In this document: positions 6,531 through 14,610 of the stretch, piece by piece
Position numbering within the stretch: the stretch's first letter is position 1
How the letters are laid out: every line of letters begins with the position of its first letter
The notes under the pieces: generated by a model
The model's input: only the letters and a program-made list of their open reading frames with translations
Database searches by the model: none
Told to the model about the DNA's origin: nothing
Position numbers and translations under genes: made by a program
Source: Jiangella anatolica
Lineage (GTDB): Bacteria > Actinomycetota > Actinomycetes > Jiangellales > Jiangellaceae
Direction of reading: 5' to 3'
DNA length: 34,176 nucleotides
Assembly: GCF_003236295.1 (NCBI RefSeq)
Contig: NZ_POTW01000075.1
Location: 1 to 34,176 of the forward strand

Positions 6531-6725
6531 ATGACGACGACGAAAGAGGGCCGCGTGGCCGAGGCTGTGGCGTGCGCACACTGTGGGACGACAGCGGCGG
6601 AGCCGCCGCTGACGTGGGTGAGCAGTGTGGAACGGGGCCGGACGCTGTACTACTGCGACCGGTGCGCCCGCGACAACCTGCGCTCCATCGAGGCGCGGCT
6701 GGACACCGCCTGGTGGACGGACTGA
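6531..6725 (+). CDS. Small zinc-ribbon-like protein
   Basis: A 64-residue protein with two Cys pairs, CAHC near residue 15 and CDRC near residue 42, separated by EPPLTWVSSVERGRTLYY, and an acidic/aromatic end (DTAWWTD). The spacing suggests one structural zinc. Homologous short proteins of the form C-x2-C...PPLTW...C-x2-C are widespread in actinobacteria and have no known role. ATG at 6531 follows a G-rich stretch (GGGGGG at 6517-6522) that can serve as ribosome binding site. It converges on the aldo/keto reductase with 22 bases between stops. Confidence 0.75.
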   Translation: MTTTKEGRVAEAVACAHCGTTAAEPPLTWVSSVERGRTLYYCDRCARDNLRSIEARLDTAWWTD

Positions 6726-6747
6726 CCGTACCGGGAGTCTGCGCCGC

Positions 6748-7617
6748 TCAGCGCCGCGCGGCCGCCGTCAGCGCCGCGAACTCGTCGTCGGTCAGCTCGA
6801 TGCCGGCCGCGCCGACGTTCTGCTCCAGATGCTCGACGCTCGACGTGCCGGGGATCGGCAGCATGACCGGTGAGCGGCGCAGCAGCCAGGCCAGCGCCAG
6901 CTGGGCCGGGGTGGCGTCGTGCCGGCGGGCGGCCGCGGCCAGTGGTCCGCCGTCGCGGGCCAGGGCGCCGGTGGCCAGCGGGTACCAGGGGATGAACGCG
7001 ATGCCGTGCTCGGCGCAGTGGTCGACGACGTCCTCGGCGGACCGGTCGGCGAGGTTGTAGAGGTTCTGCACCGAGACGATCGGCGCGATCCGCCGGGCCG
7101 CCTCCAGCTGCTCGACCGTCACCTCGCTGAGGCCGAGGTGACGGATCTTGCCCTCGTCCTGCAGCGCCTTGAGCTCGCCGATCTGGTCGGCCAGCGGGAC
7201 GTTGCGGTCGATGCGGTGCAGCTGGAACAGGTCGATGCGCTCCAGGCCGAGGTGGCGCAGGCTCAACTCGGCCTGCTGGCGCAGGTACTCCGGCCGGCCC
7301 AGCGGCTTCCAGCGGTTCGGGCCCTGCCGGGTGAAGCCGGCCTTCGTCGCGATGACGAGGCCGTCGGGGTAGGGATGCAGCGCCCGCTTGATCAGCAGCT
7401 CGGCGGTGAACGGCCCGTAGGAGTCGGCGGTGTCGACGAACGTGACGCCGAGCTCGGCCGCGCGGCGCAGCACCCGGACGGCGCCGTCGGGATCGGGGGA
7501 GTCGCCCCAGACGCCGGGTCCGGGCAGCTGCATCGAGCCGAACCCGAGGCGCACCACCGGCAGGTCGCCGCCGAGCGCGAACGTGCCGCTGCGCGCGGCG
7601 TCGAGCGTGCCGGGCAT
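6748..7617 (-). CDS. Aldo/keto reductase family oxidoreductase
   Basis: A 289-residue (beta/alpha)8 NADPH-dependent reductase. The family tetrad is complete: Asp62 and Tyr67 (FVDTADSYG), Lys92 (IATKAGF) and His134 (LFQLHRID). The C-terminal [13 protein letters not shown] segment is the usual cofactor loop. Such enzymes reduce aldehydes and ketones; the substrate is not predictable. It is the last gene of a minus-strand run (ThiF-like, ABC1 kinase, this gene) with only 13 bases after the ABC1 stop. A TCTCC/GGAGA ribosome binding site precedes the ATG. Confidence 0.9.
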   Translation of the reverse strand: MPGTLDAARSGTFALGGDLPVVRLGFGSMQLPGPGVWGDSPDPDGAVRVLRRAAELGVTFVDTADSYGPFTAELLIKRALHPYPDGLVIATKAGFTRQGPNRWKPLGRPEYLRQQAELSLRHLGLERIDLFQLHRIDRNVPLADQIGELKALQDEGKIRHLGLSEVTVEQLEAARRIAPIVSVQNLYNLADRSAEDVVDHCAEHGIAFIPWYPLATGALARDGGPLAAAARRHDATPAQLALAWLLRRSPVMLPIPGTSSVEHLEQNVGAAGIELTDDEFAALTAAARR

Positions 7618-7630
7618 CTGTCTCCTTCGG

Positions 7631-8950
7631 TCAGGCGGTGAAGCCGGGCAGCCAGCGCTCGAGCTCGGCCTGGAACGGCGCCTCGCAGTCCAGTTGCGAG
7701 AGCACGCCGATGCCGCCGATCCAGACCCGGTGGATGAGCAGGTACGACGGTGGCAGGTTCAGCTTGAGGCCGATCGAGTAGCCGGGCCGGCGCGGGTCGT
7801 TGATGCGGGCGAACTGTTCGCGCATCCAAGGCCGGTTGAAGTGGAACCGGTCGACCCGCGCGGGCTCGAGGAACGGCGCGAGGTAGTCGTAGAGCTCCTC
7901 GGGCTTGAGGTTGATGTGCGGCTTGACGAAGCCCTCCTCGCGCAGCCCGTCGAGCATCTCGTCGGCCTGCCCGGCCAGCGCGCGGCGCATCAGCTGCCCG
8001 ATCGACGGCGGCAGGCCTTCGGGCAGCCGGGCGACGGCGCCGTAGTCGAGCACGCCGAGCCGGCCGTCCGCCGTCATCCGGTAGTTGCCCGGATGCGGGT
8101 CGGCGTGCAGCAGCCCGGCCCGGGTCGGCCCGGAGAACAGGAACCGGACGTACAGCAGACCGGCGCGGTCGCGTTCCTCCTGCGTGCCGCCGGCGATGAC
8201 CTTCGACAGCGGCAGCCCGTCGAGCCACTCCGACACGAGCACGTGCTCGGCGCCCTCGACCAGCTTCGGCACCGCGAACTCCGGGTCGTCGGCGTAGGCG
8301 ATCGCGAACCCGTCCTGCGCATCGGCCTCCATGCGGTAGTCGAGCTCCTCGACCATGCGGTCGTGCAGCTCTTCCACCAGCGCCTTCGCGTCCATGCCGG
8401 GCACCAGCGCGCCGATCGAGCGGCCCAGCCGGGCGACCTGGCGCAGGTCCGCCCGCAGCGCGTCGCCGGCGCCGGGGTACTGCACCTTCACCGCGACCTC
8501 ACGGCCGTCGTGCCAGACCGCCTTGTGCACCTGCCCGATCGACGCCGACGCCGCCGGCGTGTCGTCGAAGGACCGGAAGCGGTCGCGCCAGTCCGCGCCG
8601 AGGTCCGCGGCGAGGACGCCATGCACCGTCGCGGCCTTCATCGGCGGGGCGGACTCCTGCAGCTTCGTCAGCGTCGCGCGATACGGCGCGGCCAACTCCT
8701 CCGGGATGCCCGCCTCCAGCACCGACAGCGTCTGCCCGAACTTCATCGCGCCGCCCTTGAGCTCGCCGAGCACCCGGAACACGTGCTCGGCGGTGCGCTG
8801 CTGCACGTCGGCGCTCACCGACTCGGCCGACGCGCCGCTGAGCCGCTTGCCCAGACCCAGCGTCGCCCGGCCGGCCAGCCCCAGCGGCAGCGAGGCGAGC
8901 TTGAAGGCGCGGTTGACGGCGTTGCGTGGCAGGTCGCTCACATCACCCAT
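7631..8950 (-). CDS. ABC1/UbiB (AarF) family atypical kinase
   Basis: A 439-residue member of the ABC1/ADCK/UbiB protein-kinase-like family. Seen: KGGAMKFGQ (65-72, the family's KxGQ-type motif), ASIGQVHKA (136-144, Ala-rich loop in place of the usual Gly loop), AVKVQYPG (153-160, ATP-site Lys), HADPHPGNY (282-290, catalytic loop) and LDYG (301-304, metal-binding DFG equivalent). UbiB proteins are ATPases tied to lipid and isoprenoid quinone metabolism; the role in quinone-poor contexts is unclear. The equivalent mycobacterial gene lies next to whiB7 and belongs to its regulon; no A-rich box is visible here before the operon. ATG at 8950 lies 13 bases inside the end of the ThiF-like gene, so the two are coupled. 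Confidence 0.9.
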   Translation of the reverse strand: MGDVSDLPRNAVNRAFKLASLPLGLAGRATLGLGKRLSGASAESVSADVQQRTAEHVFRVLGELKGGAMKFGQTLSVLEAGIPEELAAPYRATLTKLQESAPPMKAATVHGVLAADLGADWRDRFRSFDDTPAASASIGQVHKAVWHDGREVAVKVQYPGAGDALRADLRQVARLGRSIGALVPGMDAKALVEELHDRMVEELDYRMEADAQDGFAIAYADDPEFAVPKLVEGAEHVLVSEWLDGLPLSKVIAGGTQEERDRAGLLYVRFLFSGPTRAGLLHADPHPGNYRMTADGRLGVLDYGAVARLPEGLPPSIGQLMRRALAGQADEMLDGLREEGFVKPHINLKPEELYDYLAPFLEPARVDRFHFNRPWMREQFARINDPRRPGYSIGLKLNLPPSYLLIHRVWIGGIGVLSQLDCEAPFQAELERWLPGFTA

Positions 8951-10578
8951 TGTGCAGCCTCGCCCGCTCCGGCCGCCCAGCCACACCCGCATCGCGGATG
9001 CGGGCGCCAGCTCCGCCGCCGCGGCAGCCCCGACGGCAGCGTCACCTCCACCGTGCCGTCGACGGCCGCCGGGGCGAACCCGTCCAGGTAGGCAAGCGCC
9101 TGCGCCGCGGCCAGCCCCGCGACGACGGCGGCCAGCGCGCTGTCGCAGGCCGGCTCCGGTGGCGGGCGACGCAACGCCTGGTCGAGGACGAGCGGCCAGT
9201 GCGGGTCGCGGCCGGTGCGGTGCAGGTCGTGGCAGCGCAGGCAGGACGACCGGCCGGGGATCACGAGCGGGCCGACCACGCCCGTGAGCTCGATGACCGT
9301 GGCGAACAGGTGCGGGATGCCCTGCTGCAGCAACTCCGCGGCCTCCTCCCGGCCGGTCCCGGTGGTCGGCGCGAGGATCGCCAGATCGGGGACGGACGGA
9401 GTGCGCGGTCCGGCTGGGCGCTGCGGTGGAAGTGCCTTCGGGGCGATGCGGGCGCTGGAGTGCAGCCGGGGCGCCCGCCGCACTGCCGGTGCCGAGCCGG
9501 CCGGTGCTCCCTGCTGGGCCGGGGTCGCTGGGCCGGGCTCGGCGGTGCGGTGGTCGTGCGGTTGGGGCTCGGTTGTGGGGTGGCCGTGCGGTGGCGAGCC
9601 GGCCGGTACCCCCGGGTGGGCTGCGGCCGCTGGGCCGGGCTCGGTTGTGGGGTGCGCATGCGGGTCGGACTCGGCCGGTTCTCGTGGCGCGGCGCGGCGT
9701 GCTGGGTTGGCGTCCGCCGTCGGGAGAGCTGGCGCCACCGGCCGGGCTCGTGGCGCCGGCCGAGCTTGTGCTCCGGTCGCGTCGCGCTCACCGGCCGTCA
9801 CGCCGATCCGCGGGCGAGCGGCGGGGCGGACCTCCTGGCCGGCCGTCCTGGATCGCGTCCCGGAGCCGCCGCGCCTCGACGGCGCCGCGTTGTCCAGGGC
9901 TGCGGCCCGCAGGCCGAGCTCGTCCCAGTCGTCCTCCCCGGCGTCGGCGGCCAGCAGCGAGGCGAGCGAGCGTCGCCGGGGCATGCCGACCGCGTGCCGT
10001 GGATGGCCGCCGGGGCTGACGTCGGCGGGGCGGACCGGATCGCCGTCGAGTATCGCGACCGTCCCGATCCCGGCGGCGGCCAGCAGCCGCGCGATCTGCG
10101 CCCCGATCCGGCCCGCACCATGCACGTCGACCCGCAGCCGGCCCCGGGCGGCCATCGTCTCAACGCCGCCGTCGGCCGACCGGGTCACCAACCCAGCACT
10201 GGAGCGGTCCGGTTGCCGCCACGGGTCGGCCGAGCCAACCGGCTCGGCCGAGGCAGCGGCACCGACCGGGCGGCCGGAGCCGGCTGAACCGGCCAGCTGA
10301 GCCGCGTGGCCCGGGTCGAGCCGGTCGCCGTCGATGACGGCGCCCGCCGCGAGCAGCAACCGGGTGAGCCGGTCGGCGGCGGAGCGGCCGAGGCCGAGCT
10401 CGGCCGCCAGCTCCCGCAGCGCAGCCAGATCGGCCGCGCCCGTCATCGCCTCGACGACGGCCCGTTCGGGCCGGCTCAGCCCGCCGACCACCAGCGCGAT
10501 CCCCGGCGTCGCGCCCACCTGCACGGTGGACTCGTCACGCCAGGTTCGGCTGAGAGCGGGGTGGAGGATGGGACGCAC
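8938..10578 (-). CDS. ThiF/HesA-like adenylyltransferase-fold protein with a long low-complexity insert
   Basis: A 546-residue protein. The first ~90 residues look like a small winged-helix or leader-binding domain. A Rossmann motif VHGAGRIGAQIARLLAAAGI (152-171) with the acidic ILDGD that ends beta-2 is typical of the E1/ThiF family. Residues ~230-395 are a disordered Pro/Ala/His/Arg-rich insert with a 24-residue repeat. The fold then resumes with PDLAILAP, HLFATVIE and VVGPLVIPGRSSCLRCHD; Cys446/449 and Cys530/532 (CxxC and CxC) form a likely zinc site. Databases often call such actinobacterial proteins TOMM precursor leader peptide-binding or ThiF-family; no cyclodehydratase or precursor peptide gene is nearby, so the function is open. 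First gene of the operon with the ABC1 kinase. Confidence 0.75.
   Translation of the reverse strand: MRPILHPALSRTWRDESTVQVGATPGIALVVGGLSRPERAVVEAMTGAADLAALRELAAELGLGRSAADRLTRLLLAAGAVIDGDRLDPGHAAQLAGSAGSGRPVGAAASAEPVGSADPWRQPDRSSAGLVTRSADGGVETMAARGRLRVDVHGAGRIGAQIARLLAAAGIGTVAILDGDPVRPADVSPGGHPRHAVGMPRRRSLASLLAADAGEDDWDELGLRAAALDNAAPSRRGGSGTRSRTAGQEVRPAARPRIGVTAGERDATGAQARPAPRARPVAPALPTADANPARRAAPREPAESDPHAHPTTEPGPAAAAHPGVPAGSPPHGHPTTEPQPHDHRTAEPGPATPAQQGAPAGSAPAVRRAPRLHSSARIAPKALPPQRPAGPRTPSVPDLAILAPTTGTGREEAAELLQQGIPHLFATVIELTGVVGPLVIPGRSSCLRCHDLHRTGRDPHWPLVLDQALRRPPPEPACDSALAAVVAGLAAAQALAYLDGFAPAAVDGTVEVTLPSGLPRRRSWRPHPRCGCGWAAGAGEAAQWVM
9565..9654 (-). repeat. 72-bp period imperfect tandem repeat inside the ThiF-like gene
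   Basis: The 18-base string GGGCTCGGTTGTGGGGTG occurs at 9565-9582 and 9637-9654, exactly 72 bases apart. It encodes a 24-residue unit beginning HPTTEP in the insert, with a further degenerate HRTAEPGP copy next to it. The repeat is in frame and likely changes length between strains. Confidence 0.7.
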
Positions 10579-10617
10579 AGCGGCATCTTGCCCCGTCCGG
10601 CGCCGCCGTGCGTTCCG

Positions 10618-10655
10618 TCATCCACAGGCCCGCGCGGAGCGGGCCGTCATCCACA
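10618..10655. repeat. Direct repeat with DnaA-box-like TCATCCACA
   Basis: GTCATCCACAGGC occurs at 10617-10629 and 10646-10658, 29 bases apart. Each contains TCATCCACA, one base from the DnaA box TTATCCACA. It lies between the start of the ThiF-like gene (10578) and the stop of the DUF5679 gene (10659), so it could also be a regulatory site for the operon. Confidence 0.55.
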
Positions 10656-10658
10656 GGC

Positions 10659-10817
10659 TCAGACGCGGCCGAGGATGCGGTTCAGATTGGTGGAGCAGAC
10701 CGGGCAGACGGCCTTCGCCATCCGGGTGCCCTTGTCGTTGACGACGATGTCGCCGGTCGCCTCGCGCTTCTCCTTGCACTTCACGCAGTAGAACTCCCCC
10801 GTGTACGTCTCAGCCAT
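10659..10817 (-). CDS. DUF5679-type zinc-ribbon mini-protein
   Basis: A 52-residue protein, MAETYTGEFYCVKCKEKREA at the start, then a second Cys pair in KAVCPVCSTNLNRILG. Cys11/14 and Cys38/41 would bind one zinc. It matches the short actinobacterial DUF5679 proteins, whose function is unknown; the shape recalls small ribosome- or RNA-polymerase-associated ribbons, which is only a guess. The ATG at 10817 is preceded by GAAGGAAGG. It reads in the same direction as the ThiF-like operon, whose start lies 80 bases downstream of its stop. Confidence 0.85.
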   Translation of the reverse strand: MAETYTGEFYCVKCKEKREATGDIVVNDKGTRMAKAVCPVCSTNLNRILGRV

Positions 10818-11430
10818 TCGTGGCCTTCCTTCCCTCGTGAGCAGGAGTGGAAGCAGCAGGTCAGCCGCGTCCCCCGTGATGATTGAGCCGACACACTACG
10901 CCAGCCGGGCGAACTCGCGAGGCGAAAACCGGCGAGCAGCCGGGCGGATGGGATGCGCCCGGCGAGATCTCAGTTCCGCTGACGGTCGCGCGCATTCCCC
11001 GGACGCGCGGAGGTGTCATCGTTTTCCGAGATCCCGCCGAGCGGGATCGGGCGGCCCGTGCGAAGTGTGGTGTGCAAGGGATTCGAACCGCCGGACATGT
11101 CAGTGAACGTACGGGGATCCCAGGGTGGCGGCAACGGGAACGGCGGGGAACCGTCCCAAGGCTGTGGATAACTCTGTGGACGACTTGTGCAGGACTGCCG
11201 GGCAGCTTGTGGACCACCGGTGCGCAGTGTGTTGACAACCCGGCGGCGATGCCGCGATCACCGCTCTGACCTGCCTGAACGCAATCCACCACATGTGCAC
11301 GAAGAAACCACGGCCGATACGGCGCGAGCGAAGCCGACCGAGCCGGGCATTGGCGTCGTAGGCGGCATTCTCGGCGAGTTATCCACATTGCATCCACGCG
11401 ATCCCCGGCGGATGGGTCTACCGTGCAAGC
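10818..11430. other. Gene-free 613-bp divergent intergenic region
   Basis: No convincing ORF: the frames that cross it lack ribosome binding sites and known domains. It contains a perfect 8-bp hairpin GATCCCGC/GCGGGATC (11030-11048) without a T-run, the DnaA-box-like cluster described separately, and a -10 element TACCGT (11419-11424) six bases before the metallopeptidase ATG, suggesting a leaderless mRNA for that gene. Confidence 0.6.
11163..11387. other. Cluster of DnaA-box-like sequences
   Basis: Perfect boxes: TGTGGATAA (11163-11171, minus orientation) and TTATCCACA (11379-11387, plus). Near matches: TGTGGACGA (11175-11183) and TGTGGACCA (11208-11216), each one base from the actinobacterial variant TTGTCCACA. 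With the two TCATCCACA copies at 10618-10655 there are six sites in about 770 bases. No dnaA, dnaN or other oriC gene is near, so this is not oriC; a DnaA-titrating or DnaA-controlled region is possible. Confidence 0.5.
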
Positions 11431-12000
11431 ATGGAGGCTCCGGACGTCGAGATACGGCGCTCGCTGCGCCGCCGGCGTACGGTCACGGCGTTCCGCGAGA
11501 ACGGCCGCGTCGTCGTGTGCCTCCCGTCCCGGCTCAGCAAGGCCGAGGAGCGCCGCTGGGTCCAGGTGATGCTGGACCGGCTGGCGGCGCAGGAGAAGCG
11601 CCGCAGGCCCAGCGACGAAGGGCTGCTGGCCAGAGCCGGCGAGCTGTCGCGCAAGTACCTCGGCGGCCGGGCGACGCCGAGCAGCGTGCGGTGGAGCTCG
11701 ACGCAGCGAGCACGGTGGGGCTCGTGTACGCCGAGCGACGGGTCGATCCGGCTGTCCAGCCGGTTGCAGGGGCTGCCGACCTGGGTGATCGACTACGTGC
11801 TCGTGCACGAGCTGGCGCACCTGCTGGTGAACGACCACGGCCCGGAGTTCTGGGCGCTGGTCGGCGAGTATCCGCGGGCCGAGCGGGCGCGCGGCTTCCT
11901 CGACGGCTACAGCCACGCGGCCGGCATGACCTCCGGCGCCGACGACGGGGACGCCGAAGCCGACGAGAACCCGGATTCCGCCGAGGCCGCGGCCACCTGA
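11431..12000 (+). CDS. YgjP/DUF45-type M48-like metallopeptidase
   Basis: A 189-residue soluble protein. The zincin motif HELAH is at 126-130 in VLVHELAHLLVNDHGPEFW, with His136 in the SprT/YgjP-like downstream position, and the family marker RARWGSCTPSDGSIRLSSRL lies at 93-112. YgjP-like proteins are small metal-dependent proteases, often near restriction or repair genes; the substrate is unknown. The C-terminal ~25 residues are acidic and probably disordered. ATG at 11431 lies 6 bases after a TACCGT -10 element, so translation may be leaderless. Confidence 0.88.
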   Translation: MEAPDVEIRRSLRRRRTVTAFRENGRVVVCLPSRLSKAEERRWVQVMLDRLAAQEKRRRPSDEGLLARAGELSRKYLGGRATPSSVRWSSTQRARWGSCTPSDGSIRLSSRLQGLPTWVIDYVLVHELAHLLVNDHGPEFWALVGEYPRAERARGFLDGYSHAAGMTSGADDGDAEADENPDSAEAAAT

Positions 12001-12094
12001 GGCAGGCGCGGCGGACAGCCGCCGAGGACCGGACCGGCCGGACTCCGTGCCCGATTCGGGTGGATTCGCCGGCGATCCTGGGTAACGTCCGGCG

Positions 12095-12628
12095 GTGACG
12101 TTGACGCAGGCGTTCGTGGGCATCCCCGCGGGCAGCATCACCTGGGAGGGGTTGCTGAGCGGCGCGCTCGCCGTCCCGGCCACCTTCCTCGCGGCGCTGC
12201 TGGCGTTCTGGCTGCAGTCCCGCCACACCGCGCGCCAGGGACTCGTCGACGCCGTCGAGTCGTTGCGGGAGCTGGTGATGCGCGTGGCCTCCGTGCCCGC
12301 TCAGCCGGAGGGCGCGTGGATGCCGGGCGGGACCCGCAGGCTGACCGAGTCAGAGGCGCGGCTCTTCGTCGACCTCGGCGAGCGGATCGCGCGGGTCCGG
12401 GCGCGCTGCGGCCGCCGCGACCGCGCGCTCGCCGCCGGGCTGCGGGACGCGCACCTCAGCGCCATCACTGCCGTCGTCACCGGCGAGACGACGGACGCGG
12501 CGGCGGTGTGGCGGTTCCTGGACGCGTGGCTGGACTCGCGCAGCGGCGTCCGGCGCGGCCGGATCACCATCGAGGCGCTCCGGCCCACCAAGAGCAGGAC
12601 CGGCGAGAAGGTGCCCAGCCGCGGCTGA
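12095..12628 (+). CDS. Hypothetical small membrane protein
   Basis: A 177-residue protein of no recognised family. Residues ~18-40 (GLLSGALAVPATFLAALLAFWLQ) form one membrane segment, followed by a basic stretch SRHTARQ, so the body is probably cytoplasmic. The rest is helical and charged, ending in a basic tail. The GTG start follows a TAACGT -10-like element by 6 bases, which suggests a leaderless mRNA. It resembles the many single-pass actinobacterial proteins with an N-terminal helix and coiled body. Its stop is 3 bases from the stop of the convergent Nudix gene. Confidence 0.65.
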   Translation: MTLTQAFVGIPAGSITWEGLLSGALAVPATFLAALLAFWLQSRHTARQGLVDAVESLRELVMRVASVPAQPEGAWMPGGTRRLTESEARLFVDLGERIARVRARCGRRDRALAAGLRDAHLSAITAVVTGETTDAAAVWRFLDAWLDSRSGVRRGRITIEALRPTKSRTGEKVPSRG

Positions 12629-12631
12629 ACG

Positions 12632-13186
12632 TCAGAGCGCGGCGCGGGCGGCCGCGACCAGCTCCACCACGCCGCCGCCGAGCGGGTTCGGCAGCTCGTC
12701 GTAGCCGAACCAGCCGAGGTCGTGCGACTCGTCGCTGATCGCGGCGACCGCGCCGGCCGGCGCCAGCGCCAGGAACTGCACGTCCAGGTGCTCCTCGGCG
12801 ACACCGGGCTGACACGGCGCCGGATGCCGGTCCAGCTTGATCGGCTGCCCACCGGCGCCCAGCGTCAGCCCGGCGATCCCGCTCTCCTCGGTCGCCTCGC
12901 GCAGCGCCGTCGCGGCCAGCGAGCCGTCGCCGTCCTCGCAGTGGCCGGCGGCCTGCAGCCACAGCCCGGCCTTGGCGTGCAGGAGCAGCAGGACCCGCGA
13001 ACCGGCGGGATCGACGATCAGCGCGCTGCCGGTGAGGTGCGCGGGCACGCAGGCGCGGCTCACTGAATCCGGCCGCGCCCGCAACAGCTCGAGGTACGAA
13101 CGTCGCAGGACATCCTGCGACGGCGACGGCGCGGCCCACTCCGACAGCACGGCGACGGCGTCGGCGTGCAGAGGGTCGGCCGGCAT
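12632..13186 (-). CDS. Nudix hydrolase
   Basis: A 184-residue protein with a Nudix box at residues 81-104 (GHCEDGDG...REATEESGI). The first Glu of the consensus is Asp87; the catalytic REXXEE core is intact. Around it are the usual beta strands (SALIVDP, VLLLLHAKAGLW) and LDVQFLALAPAG. It would hydrolyse a nucleoside diphosphate linked to another group; the substrate is not predictable. The ATG overlaps the stop of the DUF2342 gene by one base (TGATG), so the two are translationally coupled, and a shared role is likely. Confidence 0.88.
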   Translation of the reverse strand: MPADPLHADAVAVLSEWAAPSPSQDVLRRSYLELLRARPDSVSRACVPAHLTGSALIVDPAGSRVLLLLHAKAGLWLQAAGHCEDGDGSLAATALREATEESGIAGLTLGAGGQPIKLDRHPAPCQPGVAEEHLDVQFLALAPAGAVAAISDESHDLGWFGYDELPNPLGGGVVELVAAARAAL

Positions 13187-14535
13187 CAGGACGGGCTGCC
13201 GCCGTTCTCGTCCTCCGGCGGCGCCGGTGTGTCGTCGAGCCCGGACATGTCCCACTGGTCGGCCACGAGGAACGCGGCCGGGTCGGCCAGGTCGTCCGCC
13301 GACGGCATCAGGTCCGGGTGCGCCCACAGCGCGTCGCGGCCGTCGACGCCGCGAGCGTCGCGGACGGCGGCCCAGAAGCTGGCCGCCTCGCGCAGCCGGC
13401 GCGGCCGCAGCTGCAGCCCGACCAGCGTCGCGAACGTCTGCTCGGCCGGGCCACCGGACGCGCGGCGACGGCGGACGGTCTCGCGCAGCGCCGCCGCGGA
13501 CGGCAGCCGGTCGGTCGTCGCCTGCGTGACGACGTCGTCGACCCAGCCCTCCACCAGCGCCAGCGCCAGCTCGAGCCGGTCCAGCGCGGCCTGCTGCTCC
13601 GGCGTCGTCGGCAGGTCGAACAGCCCGCCCTCGAGCGCCTCCTGCAGCGCCTCGGGCCGCTGCGGGTCCAGCTCGCGCATCTTCTCCTCGATGGCGCTGG
13701 TGTCGACGCTGACGTTGCGGGCGTACTCCTCGACCAGCGCGACGATGTGCGCGCGCAGCCACGGCGCGTGCCCGTACAGCCGGACGTAGGCGGCCTCGCG
13801 CAGCGCCAGGTACAGCGTGACGTCGCGTGCCTCGACGCCGAGACCTTCGCCGAACGCGCGGACGTTGGCCGGCAGCAGCGCGGGGTGACCGGCCGCCAGC
13901 GGCACGCCGATGTCGGCCGAGCCGACCACCTCGCCGGCCAGCTTGCCGATGCTCTGGCCCACCTGCGCGCCCCACATCGAGACGCCGACCTGCTGCAGCA
14001 TGCCGACCAGCGGGCCGGCGGCCTGCGCGACCTCCGGCGGCAGCGACGTGTTCATCGCCTCGGAGACGCGTGCGGCCAGCGGCTCGACGAGGTCCTTCCA
14101 GGCGGCCTGGGTGCCCTCGACCCACTCGGCGCGGCTCCAGGTGCGCGGCGCGCCGCCGGTGGACGGGAACGTGGTGGCGCCGTCGAGCCAGGTGTCGGCG
14201 AGCCGGAACGCGTCGTCGACCTCACGGCGATCGGTGCCGCTGACGGAGCGGTCGCCGGCCGCGGAGACGACCTCGCGGGCGGCCTGGTTGGCGAGGTCCC
14301 AGTTCACCGGCCCTCCGGACCAGGAGAACATCTGGCCCAGCTGCTGGAACATAGCGCCGAGGTCGGGCGCGCCGCCGGGACCGCCGGGGCCACCCGCGCC
14401 GAACATGCCGAACAGCCCGCCGAACGGATCGTTCGGACCGGGACCGCCGGTCCCGCCGGCGCCGGGCTCCGGCTTCTCCGGCCGGTTGTCATCCGGGTCG
14501 TCGGAGGAACGGAAACCGAAGGGGACGTCATTCAT
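13186..14535 (-). CDS. DUF2342 / zincin_1-type putative metalloprotease
   Basis: A 449-residue protein. Residues 1-75 are a Gly/Pro/Phe-rich, probably disordered leader (NDPFGGLFGMFGAGG). The folded part has the DUF2342 signature: LVGMLQQVGVSMWGAQVGQSIG (176-197), DIGVPL, and LYLALREAAYVRLYGHAPWLRAHI (241-264), the proposed metal region. No HExxH is visible; candidate ligands are Glu247, His256 and His263. Many homologues, as I recall, read REAAH where this one has REAAY (Tyr250), so metal binding may be altered. The family is restricted to actinobacteria and has no settled function. The equivalent gene lies in the mycobacterial whiB7 neighbourhood. ATG at 14535; the divergent SDR-like gene begins 75 bases away. 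Confidence 0.85.
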   Translation of the reverse strand: MNDVPFGFRSSDDPDDNRPEKPEPGAGGTGGPGPNDPFGGLFGMFGAGGPGGPGGAPDLGAMFQQLGQMFSWSGGPVNWDLANQAAREVVSAAGDRSVSGTDRREVDDAFRLADTWLDGATTFPSTGGAPRTWSRAEWVEGTQAAWKDLVEPLAARVSEAMNTSLPPEVAQAAGPLVGMLQQVGVSMWGAQVGQSIGKLAGEVVGSADIGVPLAAGHPALLPANVRAFGEGLGVEARDVTLYLALREAAYVRLYGHAPWLRAHIVALVEEYARNVSVDTSAIEEKMRELDPQRPEALQEALEGGLFDLPTTPEQQAALDRLELALALVEGWVDDVVTQATTDRLPSAAALRETVRRRRASGGPAEQTFATLVGLQLRPRRLREAASFWAAVRDARGVDGRDALWAHPDLMPSADDLADPAAFLVADQWDMSGLDDTPAPPEDENGGSPS

Positions 14536-14610
14536 GGCAGCGCCTCGGGCAGGATGGGAAGCGTTCGGGAGCGCCTCATGCGTTCCACGGTAGTCGTTGA
14601 AGGGGATTTC

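Noticed and set aside
8938-10578. RiPP/TOMM biosynthetic cluster suggested by the ThiF-like protein.
   Set aside because: No YcaO cyclodehydratase, dehydrogenase or precursor-like peptide gene is near; the neighbours are an ABC1 kinase and an aldo/keto reductase in a core genomic block.
11030-11048. Perfect 8-bp hairpin considered as an intrinsic terminator.
   Set aside because: No T-run follows on either strand and no gene ends nearby; kept only as a structural note.
11068-11095. tRNA-like 3' arm (GGTTCGAATCCC plus a CACACCA-like end) on the minus strand, possibly a tRNA or an attachment-site remnant.
   Set aside because: The T-stem halves GGCGG and CCCTT pair at only two positions, and no anticodon or acceptor partner lies upstream. 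No integrase or phage gene is near. Most likely chance.
10861-12228. Minus-strand ORF of 455 codons spanning the gene-free region and the YgjP gene.
   Set aside because: No ribosome binding site or domain; the plus strand has an intact HELAH metallopeptidase and the remainder has irregular composition.
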